Positions 44,727 through 56,552 of a stretch of 64,000 bases of DNA are shown one piece after another (position 1 is the stretch's first letter; each line of letters starts with the position of its first letter). The notes below the pieces were generated by a model. The model had not been told where the DNA came from. It worked only from the letters and a program-made list of their open reading frames with translations, and searched no databases. The DNA is taken from positions 1-64,000 of the forward strand of contig MNCI01023368.1 in NCBI GenBank assembly GCA_015680685.1, given 5' to 3'. This stretch comes from Gnetum montanum (lineage: Eukaryota; Streptophyta; Gnetopsida; Gnetales; Gnetaceae). Position numbers and translations under genes: made by a program.

Positions 44727-46541
44727 TCCTTGTTGAATTTTCCCTTCAAAACTCATGTGGTGATGGTAGGTGTAGACCATTTCTTCCTGTATGGTAAATA
44801 TGATGGGCACCATTCATAACTTTCATGTGTGCAATCCTTTTTATACAAATAAGTGGTTCAAATTAATTAATTCAAATGTTCCAAATATCATGGTGTTGTT
44901 AAAATTTTCATTTCAGATCATTTGGTCCTTGTTTTTGGTCCTTCAAAATAAGATATAAAAAAATATTATTCATGAGATATAACATAATACAAATGATAAA
45001 AATTGACTAAAATATGTTTACCAATGATCTAATATTAAGTAAAATAAAGATTATTTATTAAGAAATATTACTATTTTAGGTGATTATCACACCCCTATTA
45101 CAATATACTTCTAAGTTAAAGTACAATTATTCATTTCTTAACCTAATTTGATAACAATTACGAAAGGTCATGATGATTCAACAAGACTCACAAAGAATAA
45201 GAGAACACTAAGTACTCACTACATAACATATGAAGAAATACATAATAATGATAAAGAATGATAAGAGATGGCAACATCGAGAACATGAGACCCATTGAGA
45301 TAAAGAAATGTTTGTAAATTAGTAGAGTTTATAGATCATAATAATTTGTAAAATCATGAAAATGAAATGTCATACACCACAAAAGTAGACAAAAGCATGA
45401 ACAAATGTAGGAAGACATTACAAAGCACAAAGTTAGTAACAAGAACTCAAGCACCTCAACCAAAAGTTTTAAGAAGTAACTCAATATTAAGAAGCAAATG
45501 TTGCAAGAGATAAGAGTAATCCTTGTAGCACAAGATCAAATTTCATAAAGAAGAAGAGAAGATCCAACTATGTTATACATAGCCTAGTCCAATTTCTTAA
45601 ATAAGAAGAGAAGACCATCGAAAAGTTTATGATGGTTGAGAAATTAAGGAAAATATTTATGCAAAAGACTTTAGAATATTAATTATTCAATCTATGTTTT
45701 CCCTAGGAACCCCATATGGATATCATATACATCATAATCAAATATTCTAAATGTTTCCAACACATGGAATTCTACTACAATCACACAATAATTGCACATC
45801 TAATACTTAACACATCAACATTAACTACACCTCATCCTACTCATCCTACAAACCAAGGGCCATGAGCATGCATAATTATCCAAAAGTTGGAAAACAAGAA
45901 AATGGTAAAGATTACTCATTAAATCTAGAGAATTTTCTGAAACTAGAAATTTCATAACGAAAATACCAACAAATTGTAAAATTTTTCTAAATTCCTTAGA
46001 ACAAAAACTAAAACTCTTAAAACATACCCTACCCAAGACTAGCTTTCCAACATTCTAGAAACTACTAAAGTCTGTTAAGAATCAAGGAAGAACAAAGGGA
46101 AGAAAAAAGCCACTGAAAACTAGGAGATGAACATGATTAGAAGAGATGAGAAGAAATGTATAGTGTATGTTTTATTTATAAATGAAAAATATAACTATTT
46201 TTATTATTTTCATTTGAATTTCATAAGTACTTTTTATTTTATTTCCTAGAACCCACATCAAATAACTCACTTATGAGACATCTAAATAAAATATCGATTC
46301 AATGTCTATGCATCACATCATATTTACAGCATATCCATAATATCACATAAGCATAATGAGACATGTCAAATGATCTAATAACTCTAACATGCATAATATC
46401 ATAATCACAAATGAGCATCATAAACATCATATAACACATGCATACTTATTTGGTACTCAATAATCCCACTTCATACTCTATCCCTGTTAATGACAATCAC
46501 GTATCTAACTAATCTAGTAAGAATAGTGTGCATAGTCATAA
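44727..46541. other. AT-rich stretch, no gene
   Basis: No domain. Word usage resembles other decayed LTR or spacer DNA of the window, with many ATCATA and CATAAT motifs near the right end. No element boundary found. Confidence 0.35.
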
Positions 46542-47367
46542 TGATAAATCAAAATTTTCCATAACAACCATGATATCATAAGTGTAACATCTTTGCTTTA
46601 CTTATTATGTCATAGATGTGATGTAGTGGACCATGATCATGCCTATAAATTTAAGTCCACAGTCATATCAAACTCACCTTTGATCCATAGTGTAAGAAAA
46701 CTCTTGTAGTTAGTAGTGAGTGCCCACAATGTAGTGATTACGAGTTATACATCATCTTTATTTGAGTGGAATGTCCTTAGACTCATTCATATTTGATAAT
46801 AAAGATTGAAATTATTCTTCATCATTACACCATTTCACTTGGACTAGATTTACTTTCAATTACAATTTATTTTTCTGTAGTCATTTATACTTCCAATGTT
46901 CAATAGGATTGGCAGAATAGGTATGACTAGTTTTAAGCACAACATATAATTATCTAATAACATAGTACTAGCTTTGCTTAATTCAATCAATAGCAAGGCT
47001 ACTTGGTAATTCTAGTGCCAATTATACTAATATGTGGCATGTATGGCATATCAGAAATGAAGGCTTATCATCATTAGGCTATATTAGTATTTCATTTTCA
47101 TTACTGTTTAGTTAATAAAATTTATATTTACTTTACGATATTTTACCTTAGTGAGTTAAGAGTTAATAAACATAAATATATCATATATCTAACTGAGAGT
47201 TAAACTATATGTTTTGATCTTCACTAACTCTAGTAAGAAGACAACAATCATGAAATTACTATCAACAAGCTAGTATAGAATATTGTTCCATCCATGGATT
47301 ACAATATGGTTAAACATAAATACTTGTAACTTTATGGTTGAAGGTTAAAAATACTTGTCACTCATCA
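46542..47367 (+). repeat. Element F, 5' LTR (start approximate)
   Basis: Ends ACTTGTCACTCATCA just before the primer site. The start is set at TGATAAATC by comparison with the distance to the TATA box (CCTATAAATT near 46643) in E. The resulting length, 826 bp, agrees with the 785-921 bp of the C, D and E LTRs. Confidence 0.55.
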
Positions 47368-47389
47368 TTGGAGCCATAGTTGGTCATAG
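47368..47389 (+). other. Element F primer-binding site, tRNA-Asp type, decayed
   Basis: TTGGAGCCATAGTTGGTCAT follows the LTR end; compare TTGGCTCCATTGTCTAGG in C. Same position and overall form. Confidence 0.6.
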
Positions 47390-47459
47390 TATCAATATGG
47401 ACTAGTTAATTAATTTTATTAAAGTTTATTGTGTTTTCGTTTTCATATTTATCTTTTAA

Positions 47460-50285
47460 ATAAATAATAATTCCAAAGGATACACTTAATATTTGATCAA
47501 TTTAAAACATGGCTTTGACATATAAAATGTATTCTCCACCTACTAGTGATCTAAACGAAAGTAATGACAGAAACTATATTTAAGAAAATTGAAATGGACC
47601 AATGTAAACCAAAATCTCTTATGCTCATATTGATGTGTACTACCTTAAATTCACATTTATTTTTCATCAAGATGGACAATTCAGATGAAGAGACTTATAG
47701 GGTAACATTATTTTGCCATCATACATTACACACCATCCATGTTTCAAGCAACTTTGCTTAGGTTGGGTCTTGATCATGCACCTGGAGGTTATTAGGTCAC
47801 TAAGAATATGACCAAATCCTACCAACCAATGGAAGCCCAAGCTAGAAGAAATGCTCTCATGGAAGCAAAATATGAACAATAGAAGAACAAATGAGCACCT
47901 CAAGAGATTATACTTTTAGATAAGTAAGCTACATCATATCAAACTGAAAAGTGTCACCATCACCAATCTCATTGTCATCCAAATATTCTATATACTGAAG
48001 ATCTTGTGCAATAAAAGTTGCATTCTACCCTTACTAAAAAACCTAAAAGAGATTAGATAAATAACAAAATAAAGAGGAATCCAAGGCAAAGACCCTCTAG
48101 TAGATCCATAAGAGAAGAATCAAGGGATTGAACAAGGAGAGAAAGCTAGCATCTTTGTTCAAATCCTTCACCATCTTCATCACCTTCATTAGTAAGATCT
48201 AACAAGGATGAATGTAGGCATGGGAATAGAGTTCCATGAAGAAATCAAGAGTGAAGAAGAAGAGATTAGAATTAATGCCAAGAAATAGAAAACCATCATG
48301 ATAAATAAGAAGAAGATAAAGAAAGAGAAAGAAAGTAGATGTATCAAATAAAAGATGAAGACCATTGGAGGGGTCACTACCACTACAATCAGTATGACAA
48401 ACCTGAGGATTATGATGAACTCCTATTAGCAACTAGAAGCATGATTAATACCAATTAGGCTATGTATGTTCCTACTAGGCATCAAAGGGATAGTCACATC
48501 AAGTGGCTAGATATGAATAATATTCTAGAATCTAAACGTGGATACAATGCAGATCCCCAACATCACCTTCAAGCTTTTCACAATGTCTATGCCTTGCAAA
48601 GTATTAAGAATGATTAACATAATTCAAAGTTGCTTTCAATAACACTCATCAAAGAAGTAGAGAGCTAGTATAGATCATTGGAACTAGACTCCATTTCAAG
48701 ATAGAGCACAACGTTAGAATTGTTTAATGTTAATAACCAAACTTACTCAAGAGTGTCAAACTTAAAAAGGAAAATCCAAGAAAGAAAGCAAACAACTCAT
48801 GAGTCCATTAATGTAGCAGTGAAAAAGTACTATTCACTATTACATAAATGCCCAAGGCATGGATTCTCTCAAAGGAAGAAACTTAGACATATAATTCATA
48901 GAGTAAGAAATAAGACTAGAGAAACCATTGATGTGTATGCCTAAGGAAGATTATTCAAAATGAAAAATCATTGCATACAAAGTTTACTAGAGCAAGTTGC
49001 TAAGAAATAAGAAGAGTTAAGAAAGAAAAAGTCAGATAAAGAATATAATAGAAATCCTAATTTTTGAAAAAGAAATGTTAAAGTGAAAACCAAGAGGAGG
49101 AATCTATGGAAGATGTAACTCAAAAGAAAACCTTGTCAATAAAAAAATCTAGTAATTATATTTTCTCTAAGGTTAAGAAATATGGGACTAAGTTAATGAA
49201 AAAATTACAACTATGTTAAAGATATTAGAAGATGAAACTAAACAAGCACTCACTAAAGGAAAGAATAAGAAGAAAAATAACACTAGACGTGATAAATATA
49301 AGTAAAAGGAAAAATCTACCATAGGAAAGAAGGTTGTGAATTCAAGTTCTAAGGAAGGGAATGGATGTAATTTATGCCTGTATGAACATCCCAAAGGATG
49401 TTTTCCTATCATAATGCATCTATAGAATGTAAATCATACACATTAAATCCAAAAGTTTGTTAAGAAAATTCCCAAAAGGTTACTTTCTCCACAAGTTAAT
49501 TACAGACAGCCCTATCAACAATCACCATATTATCCTAGTGGGGATCAATCACAACCTCAAGAGTCATGGGAGGTGTTACCACCATGTCATCAGTATTCTT
49601 ATTGATAACTAAATCCTTACAGTTATTATTTCTTGCAACCAGTGTCACTAGGTAATGCTTCAACTCAAATTTCCTATTTCTACTATCTAGCAGAGTACCA
49701 CAAGGCTACTACTCTATGCACTAAATCACTATCCTACATGCCACATTAAATTTTATCACACTCTCAATAGGCTCATAATTTATTGCATACACTACCACCA
49801 CCAACTATGCAATGGAAGTCACCAACATAGCCACAGCAAAAGAATGCAACAAGAGTAATTAGTACACAAAGAGAGGATAATACCAAAAATTATGAATCAA
49901 GATCGAAGAGGCATCCTTTCTTTAGGACGAGCTTGAAAAATAATGATAGAGTAAGGACTTCATCCAATCCTATTCTTCTTATGAAAACTCCTTTTGTAAC
50001 CACAGTGCTTTAACAATAATTAAACAAGAATCTTAGTATTGTCATGCTCACTTAAACTGTAAGTCATTAGATCAAGTTAGGTGTTCTTTCCAATAAGCAA
50101 GTAAATCCTAGAAGTTCCTTAATTTACCTTCCAATTGTAAGGAATGCTCCATGTAAAGATCTTTTGGATTTAAAATCAAGAGTGAACCTAATTTCCCAAG
50201 ACATTTATAAACCCTAAAATCTACCTATGCTAAAGAAGTGTAACATCAAAAGCATGATGGCCACTAATAGTGGGTGATCATACCA
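47460..50285 (+). pseudogene. Element F gag and protease start, heavily decayed
   Basis: Landmarks in order: a His/Glu-rich linker near 48200-48420, gag core (LQAFHNVYALQSIKN near 48570, SNLKRKIQERKQTTHESINV and KYYSLLHKCPRHGFSQRKKL at 48750-48890), a C/H cluster CNLCLYEHPKGCF near 49370, a Gln/Pro/Tyr-rich part near 49500-49850, and the protease site LLDLKSRVNLISQDIY near 50165-50210. Each matches element C gag and protease in order. Stops occur every few dozen codons. Confidence 0.75.
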
Positions 50286-50310
50286 TGTGCATTTTCTAAT
50301 CATTCATGTT

Positions 50311-51147
50311 TGATGAATCATGTTTTGATGTGTTTCAATATGAGAGCCTCGATATCGGATACCTGATATTGGACCCTAAGATGTGATGTCAAATATCCAA
50401 TATCATGGGGTATATGCTAATCTATAAATATAGCGCTTGGGCACACAATTTTGCATTATTTTTTATCATGATATAGCTAAGCTCTTGCAATTTAGCCATT
50501 CCAAAGTTAGAATATTTTTGACTTCCTACAATAGCAGTCTGAGTGTGTACAAATCTTTGTTCAAACACTGGTGTACTTGAGCATAGTAGTGAGATGGAAA
50601 TAAAGATAAGCTCTTCTGATAATCCTTGCAGCACTGAGAATAGATTAATATTTCCTTTTATGCATTTAATATTCATGCACTTTACCTTAATGCACTTTAG
50701 TTAAGTAATTAATTTTCACTTGTTAATGAACACAAGAACAACCACTTTAAGCATATGTGTAGTGCTTGGTAACCCAAAAATACTTAATGTTTGGTAATTG
50801 AGTAGTGCTATATGTGTTTAGGATGTGTCCAGAGAGTGGGACCAAGTACTTGTGTTAAGCTAACTAGGTAGAAGATTAATTAGACATTAAATTCATCTAC
50901 CTTTCATTCTTGTTCTAGGCGATTAAACTTATAAAATATAAAATGATAAAAATCATATACTTTAGTTGCACTTAACCATCTACTTGTACTTCCCAAGTGG
51001 AACTGAGAAGACAATGATCATCTTGATTAGATTTCACTTCCTTGAACTAGTGTACTTAAGAACTTAAGGTTTGCCAAGTTGAATCAGATTGCGCATGAAT
51101 GCTTATGACTCGTGTGGTTGGTTGTAGGGGTACCTTGTCACTCACCA
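50311..51147 (+). repeat. Element E, 5' LTR
   Basis: Starts TGATGAATCATGTTTTGATG, comparable to TGATGGGACATGATATTG of D, and ends GTACCTTGTCACTCACCA before the primer site. TATAAATA lies at 50423-50430. Confidence 0.7.
50364..50430 (+). promoter_or_regulatory. LTR promoter module of E: inverted repeat plus TATA box
   Basis: TGATATTGG (50364-50372) and its perfect inverted partner CCAATATCA (50397-50405), then TATAAATA (50423-50430) 17 bp further. Same arrangement as in C and D LTRs, with a different dyad sequence. Confidence 0.5.
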
Positions 51148-51168
51148 TTAGCGCTATTGCCAAGGACC
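51148..51168 (+). other. Element E primer-binding site, tRNA-Asp type
   Basis: TTAGCGCTATTGCCAAGGAC follows the LTR end. Close to the TGGCGCCGTTGCCGGGGA type; D has the same leading TTAGC. Confidence 0.8.
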
Positions 51169-51307
51169 TTTTAGTTGTTACATGTGCTATCTAGGACTAA
51201 TGAAAAATTATTCAAATTGTTAAAATGAACCTTAGAGTCATATCATACTTTAAAATAACTACGAAAAAGTTAAAGAGCACACTGCATTTTTATTTTTCTA
51301 ACATACG

Positions 51308-51499
51308 ATATCTTCTTCTCATAGGAGTGATTCTACACCTAAGTCTAATGAAGTACATCAACAAGTTCCCCAATGGTATAGAGTGGTATATGCTCATCCT
51401 GATGAGTATGTACCCAATCTCACATTCATCCTACACCAGGATGAATAGCTTTAGTGGCATGACATGGAGGGAAACATTGTGTTGTTGCCATATTGATTT
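51308..51499 (+). pseudogene. Element E gag, first part
   Basis: The expected start codon is ATA (ISSSHRSDSTPKSNEVHQQV). The frame runs YRVVYAHPDEYVPNLTFILH to QDE, then TAG, two codons later another TAG, and WHDMEGNIVLL. Element D is inserted just after this point. Confidence 0.75.
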
Positions 51500-51504
51500 G
51501 TTTC

Positions 51505-52323
51505 TACTGAGTGGCGAGGTACCCCTACACTCAACCATACGAATACGAGTGTTACACGAGCGATCCAGTTGAACTCCAAGGACTAAGTGCTTACACGCTT
51601 TATGGAACACTTAAGGTTAATCAATTGTTGTCTTCCCAAGCTCACTTGTATTTTTCATGGTTCTATGGTTAAGTGAACTTCAGGTATATGATTTTTATGT
51701 CTTTTATCATTTTATCGCCTATGCTAAGATGGGAAAGGGTGAAGAGACTAAGTAACTAACTTTCACTAACTAGGCTTTAATTGTCCTAGCATCAATATCC
51801 ATTCCCACTTGCCATACATACCCTGAACTAGTGCAACACTACTAGGATTACCAAACGCTATTCGTTACTAGGTTACCAAGCATAGCACACGTGCTCAAAG
51901 CGGTCGTACTGAATGCGCTTAACTAGGAGAGTTGAGGGTTGAGGTAGATTAATTATCTAAGAAATAAATTAAGCATTTAACATTAATTAAATTCCTATTT
52001 ATCTTAGTTCATGTACTACAAGGTTTATCACAAAGTTTGTCTTTATCTCCATACACAAATGTGTGCTTAGGTACAATTTGCTCGAATAAAGATCCGTTTA
52101 CTTTGAGACTCCTACTGCAGGCACATGGAAATTATTCTATCTCTAGAATGGTAAAACTGCCAGAGTTTCACTAAGGGTCTAGATCTAGATGTGGAAACAA
52201 GGGACAACCACCTCTTATTTATAGAACTGGCGATGAGCTGCGATATCGCATATGCGATATCGCAAGGACCAATGAGATATCGTGTATGCGATATCGCTGC
52301 GTACGCAATATCATGTCCCATCA
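51505..52323 (-). repeat. Element D, 3' LTR (left copy)
   Basis: Ends CATGTCCCATCA at the polypurine tract. Contains on the minus strand a perfect 26-bp palindrome (52239-52264) made of two GCGATATCGC blocks around CATATG, with further GATATCG words nearby, and TATAAATA at 52216-52223. Confidence 0.92.
52216..52264 (-). promoter_or_regulatory. LTR promoter module of D: GATATC palindrome plus TATA box
   Basis: The perfect palindrome at 52239-52264 ends 15 bp before the TATAAATA at 52216-52223, read on the minus strand. The right LTR has the same palindrome with one central mismatch (56496-56521) and the same TATA box. Placement equals that in C and E, the sequence does not. Confidence 0.55.
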
Positions 52324-52334
52324 TACCCCCATGA
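52322..52334 (-). other. Element D polypurine tract
   Basis: Plus strand CATACCCCCATGA; minus strand TCATGGGGGTATG, with the LTR starting TGATGGG. Confidence 0.75.
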
Positions 52335-54199
52335 CTAAATGAAAACTCATCCTTGAGTTCCTTACAAAATATTGGGAAGGTATGGGATTATTGACTTGAA
52401 TGGAACTAATGATGAATGAGGTGACATGTGAACAGATCATCATTACAATACATGACAAAATTAGTGTTCATGACAACAAGAGTGAACACTATATACAATT
52501 AACATCTTGCCTTATTTGGCAGCTGAGAGAGAAGAAATAAGAGAGAGAAAAAAGAAGAAGTCTGCTACTACCAACGCCAAGATTGCGCTTTTTGTTGTCC
52601 ATCCATAAGCGTGTCATCAATCTTATTCTTTGCATAACTGCTTCAGCACCAGTCCATTCCAAGTGTTTCCTCTAGATCCAATCCATTGTTGTATGATCGC
52701 AATGTGCACACACAACACAGTCTTATATTAGCAAGGGTAAATGAATCATAATGCAATTGATACCTTCCTTCGGTGTAAGGTCCATTGGCTAAGTTGTGAT
52801 ATGGCTGATACGAATCTGGAGATGTAATATTGGTGCTTACCCAAGGTGTAGGGGTTTAGAGAAAATTGAAAAAATTGGGCCAAGATCCCCATGACTGAGA
52901 GCAAACCTCTGGTAGCAAGAGAATGGAGAAAATGAAAAGGAACAAGAAAGATTGGAGAAAAAGAAACAACGGCCATGCCAATAAAATGAATGTCAAATAT
53001 GGAGATGAAAAAAATAAATGGTGATTGCAGAAATGTTTAAGGGAAAGAAATTAACAGATGCACCAAATAGGAATGCCAGTGGATCCTCCCCAAAGCAGGC
53101 TCATGGCCTTAATGCCCTAACAATCCCACATTCAAAGAGTCCGTAGGTTCTAGAAATGTCATTTGGAAACAAGAGTTAAATTCTTAACCACAAGAGTTTA
53201 CCAAAAAGAAAACAATGCATCCACCAAAATATAGACTACTGATACAACTAGCAATGAGGTGATAAATGGAGAAAGAAGAATGGGAAGAAGAGAATGGAAT
53301 GGAATCTCAAGAACAAGGTGATTTACAGCACCTTATGTATTAATGGTTAATGTAACTTAGTAGATCTCATTCCAAATCCAGGCTTAAACAAACCATATCC
53401 AGTGACTTCGAATTAATACATTTAGCCCATCCATCCACTTGAAGTAACAAGAATGCTTCCACGAAAGAGCCACCACCATTCTAGTGAAATGAAAGAGGAG
53501 AAAGTAGGGAGCGAGAAGGGCCTTAGTTAGAGGGAACATGTTTATTTTAGTTCCATAACTAGTGCTTGTAGCCCAAGTGATTATTTTTTCTAAGGGATGT
53601 GCTTTGAATTCCCACTTTTTTTCTCCTTTTTTTTGTGTAAGAACCACACCATACAAAGATTTATTATTTTTATTTTCTCATCTACCCGATGATGTGGCAA
53701 TGTCAGAATGGTAAGAAAACTCAAGAAGAAAACATCCAATCATCCAAGAGAATGGCCAACACAAGTGCATCAAATCCCCTTGAAGTCACATCCTTTTCAA
53801 TCCTTGAGTCCTTCCTTAGTTTGAGAAATGCCCAGTCACCAATTTGTTGATAGTTCTTATTATTGAGAAAGGGACTGTACAGCTCCAAGCCAAGAGAGAC
53901 CATAGAAATTTATGGATGCATGGATGATGTGGACTCATTGTCTGCTATATCAAAAGAACCATACCTTAGTATCAACATCATAGCTTAAAGGTAAAAACCA
54001 AACATTAGCAATCAATAGAATACAGTTCATACCATCTTCGGAGCACTTATTAAGTGATGAATCAAACAAAATAATCAAACGCACAAAGAAATGAAAAAGG
54101 TATAAATAATGTTGTTAAACAAAAATAAGAAAAGTTAAAGAAATTTGTAAAACAAAAGATGTGTAAAACAAAAACTTAAGAACTAAGGGCCTCAAATGA
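52335..54199. other. Element D 3' spacer
   Basis: Non-coding. Shares blocks with the spacer of C (after the tract, near 53510-53670, and the TCTCCCCCATGACTGAGTT box near 54210). It has one unit of the T-rich repeat that is multiplied in C. No counterpart of the additional ORF of C. Confidence 0.6.
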
Positions 54200-54700
54200 T
54201 TAGCATAGGTGGCCATCTCCCCCATGACTGAGTTGAAAGGAAGAGATCCGAAATAATGAGTGAGGTCGTCCCCTCTCAAATGTGATATGTGCATAGATCA
54301 TTCTAGGTTCATGATAAGGATTGGTTGGTTGTACACAGACTAGTATTCTTCTAGCGAAGTACTCATTTGGATTCTCTAAGAGTTTCCAACTTCCCTCGAT
54401 TGCTGGTTTTAGATTAAGGGTTGGAAGTTGGTGACACTCTTGCTCCAGTGCATCTATGCTCTGTACGTGGGTGAAAGTTGGTTCCCAAGTTAGTTCCAAG
54501 CATATTGGTGGGTTTCTCTCTTGATTAGCTATCAACCACTAGGTGTTCTCTTGTTGTGTGGTTGCTACATATAGGCACTTTTGTATGTTAACTTTCTGGG
54601 CACACTGGTTGCATGCAGGAGATGTTGAACACTCCTATACATCATTACCCTCAGTATCACTGTATGTGATGCATGGAATCTAACGGCCTCCATAATGTCT
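54200..54700 (-). pseudogene. Element D pol linker remnant
   Basis: The open segment 54535-54200 reads ICLELTWEPTFTHVQSIDAL and ends SHGGDGHL at the point where C has the end of integrase. Upstream of it, 54540-54680 matches the linker between protease and RT of C (CVATTQQENTXWLI-type). RT, RNase H and integrase are therefore deleted between two retained ends. Confidence 0.55.
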
Positions 54701-55617
54701 AACATGCTTCAGGTTGCAAGTAGGGGTTTTTCATGGTCATTTCTCTCATTAAATCCATGATGTCTACATAGTTCCCTACTTTCCCTTCTTCCATGTCATG
54801 ATTCCCTAAAATGCCCTCGTCCTCGCTCTCGACTCTCTCGTCAAGGTTTCTCATTTTACTTAACCTTGTTCTCACAGTTATGCTCCTTATGATTGCATCC
54901 TGATGTTGAAGGAGAGGGTGAATGTGATGATGAAGGAGAAGAGGAAGGAGAACCATCACCATGACGATGTTTCCAACCTTCCCATAGGTGATTTCGACCC
55001 TGATCGTGATGATGATCAGAATTCCCTCCTTTATCTTGTGTTTGTGTTCCCTCATTGAACACTTGGTGTTCGTGGGGATCAGAACCAGGGTTATGAATCA
55101 TGGAATGAAGGTTCTAATACACCACCACCTCACCATCATTAGGAGGAGGAATGTCTTTTTGTGAAGAACTTATGGAAATAGGTTCTCCACCCTTAATTTT
55201 GCTTGTGACAGGTGAATCATTATGGGGTCCTTTGCCCTTCAATGATGTATAGTGACTCTCCTGCCGCAAGTCCCGTTGACATCGCGCTTCTGTGGGATGG
55301 TAGTCCCTTACATTGTAATTGCATGCAACGTACCCAGTGTATAATTGTGACATGTCAATTTGTGCAAGGGCATGAAGGAGCATGTTGGGGGCCGCTCTGT
55401 CTGGAGGCAACACTATGTTACCCTCCAAGTCTCTCCAATGCAGTTATTCATCTTGATGGAAGACAAAGGTAAAGTTGGGTATATACTCATCATGATGACT
55501 ATCTACCACACTAAATTGTTGAGGAACTGGTAGTTCTTGGTTATGTATGTTGTGTCGCCGACTATCTCTTGTGTTATCCCTAGGCAATGAAGTGCTTTTG
55601 TGTGAAGAAGAAGACAT
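54700..55617 (-). pseudogene. Element D gag, broken
   Basis: ATG at 55617 (MSSSSHKSTSLPRDNTRDS). Stop after FTFVFHQDE at 55444, then in frame LEGNIVLPPDRAAPNMLLHA to NVRDYHPTEARCQRDLRQES and a His/Ser-rich linker (HRHGDGSPSSSPSSSH) near 54920. The remaining gag core is missing. The stop at HQDE is at the same place as in C and E. Confidence 0.75.
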
Positions 55618-55735
55618 CTTAGTTTTTTTCAGTGTGCTATTTACCGTTATGTTTTTTTTCATATGATCAACCCTCAGGATTTTTTTTAACTCCCAATGAT
55701 GTAAATGATTTCCTATGTTCTACTTACGCACAAAT

Positions 55736-55761
55736 AACTAAGTCCCCGGCAACGGTGCTAA
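55736..55761 (-). other. Element D primer-binding site, tRNA-Asp type
   Basis: The minus strand after the LTR end CATCA reads TTAGCACCGTTGCCGGGGAC, nearly the standard TGGCGCCGTTGCCGGGGA. Best preserved primer site of the family here. Confidence 0.88.
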
Positions 55762-56547
55762 TGATGAGTGGCGAGGTACCCCTACACTCAACCATACGAA
55801 TACAAGTGTTACACGAGCGATTCAGTCAAACTCCAAGGACTAAGTACTTATGCACCTTATGAAACACCTAAGGTTAATCAATCGTTGTCTTCCCAGGCTC
55901 ACTTGTATTTGTCATAGTTCTATGGTTAAGTGAACTTGAGGTATATGATTTTTATGTCTTTTATCATTTTATCGCCTATGCTAAGAGGGGAAAGGGTGAA
56001 GAGACTAAGTAACTAACTTACATTAACTAGGCTTTAATTATCCTAGCATCAGTATCCATTCCCACTTGCCTTACACACCCTAAACTAGTGCAACACTACT
56101 AGGATTACCAAATGCTATTCGTTACTAGGTTACCAAGCGTAGCACACGTGCTCGAAGCGGTCATACTGAATGCACTTAACTAGGAGAGTTGAGGGTTGAG
56201 ATAGATTAATTATCTAAGAAAGAAATTAAGCATTTAACATTAATTAAAGTCCTATTTAGCTTAGTCCATGTACTGCAAGGTTTATCAGAAAGTTCATCTT
56301 TATCTCCGTACACAAATATGTGCTCAGGTACAATTTGCTCAAATAAAGATCCATTCACTTTGAGACTCCTATTGTGGGCACATGGAAATTATTCTATCTC
56401 TGGAATGGTAAAACTGCCAAAGTTTTGCTAAGGGTCTAGATCTAGATGTGGAAACAAGGGATAGCCACCTCTTATTTATAGAACTGACGACGAGCTGCGA
56501 TATCGCATACGCGATATCGCAGGGATTGACATGATATTGTCCCATCA
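55762..56547 (-). repeat. Element D, 5' LTR (right copy)
   Basis: TGATGAGTGGCGAGGTACCC to TTGTCCCATCA, followed by GTTTC. Very similar to the left copy over its whole length, except for about 35 bp around the second GATATCG group that are missing here. Confidence 0.92.
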
Positions 56548-56552
56548 GTTTC

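Larger units (their letters stand above)
46542..50310 (+). mobile_element. Gypsy element F, 5' part (LTR, gag, protease start), same family as C, D and E
   Basis: Plus-strand order is LTR, primer site, gag, protease active site; the rest is cut off by element E. It ends near 50310 within or just after the protease region. The sequence after E is not in the window. F is the outermost and so the oldest insertion of this nest. Confidence 0.7.
51505..56547 (-). mobile_element. Gypsy element D, pol-deleted, flanked by GTTTC, inside gag of E
   Basis: Duplication GTTTC at 51500-51504 and 56548-56552. LTRs 51505-52323 and 55762-56547. Primer site and polypurine tract are in place and the coding strand is minus. 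The 3.4 kb interior has gag and a piece of pol linker but no recognisable protease core, RT, RNase H or integrase. It belongs to the family of C and E. The left LTR starts TACTGAGTGG where the right has TGATGAGTGG, so the outer end has mutated. Confidence 0.9.

Noticed and set aside
48189-48432. Hydrophobic minus-strand frames (LIHLLSFSFFIFFLFIMMVF), considered as a membrane protein
   Set aside because: Antisense of the Glu/Lys-rich gag linker of F; antisense of GAA/AAG repeats gives Phe/Leu runs.
55212-55472. Plus-strand open frame with many cysteines
   Set aside because: Antisense shadow of gag of D.
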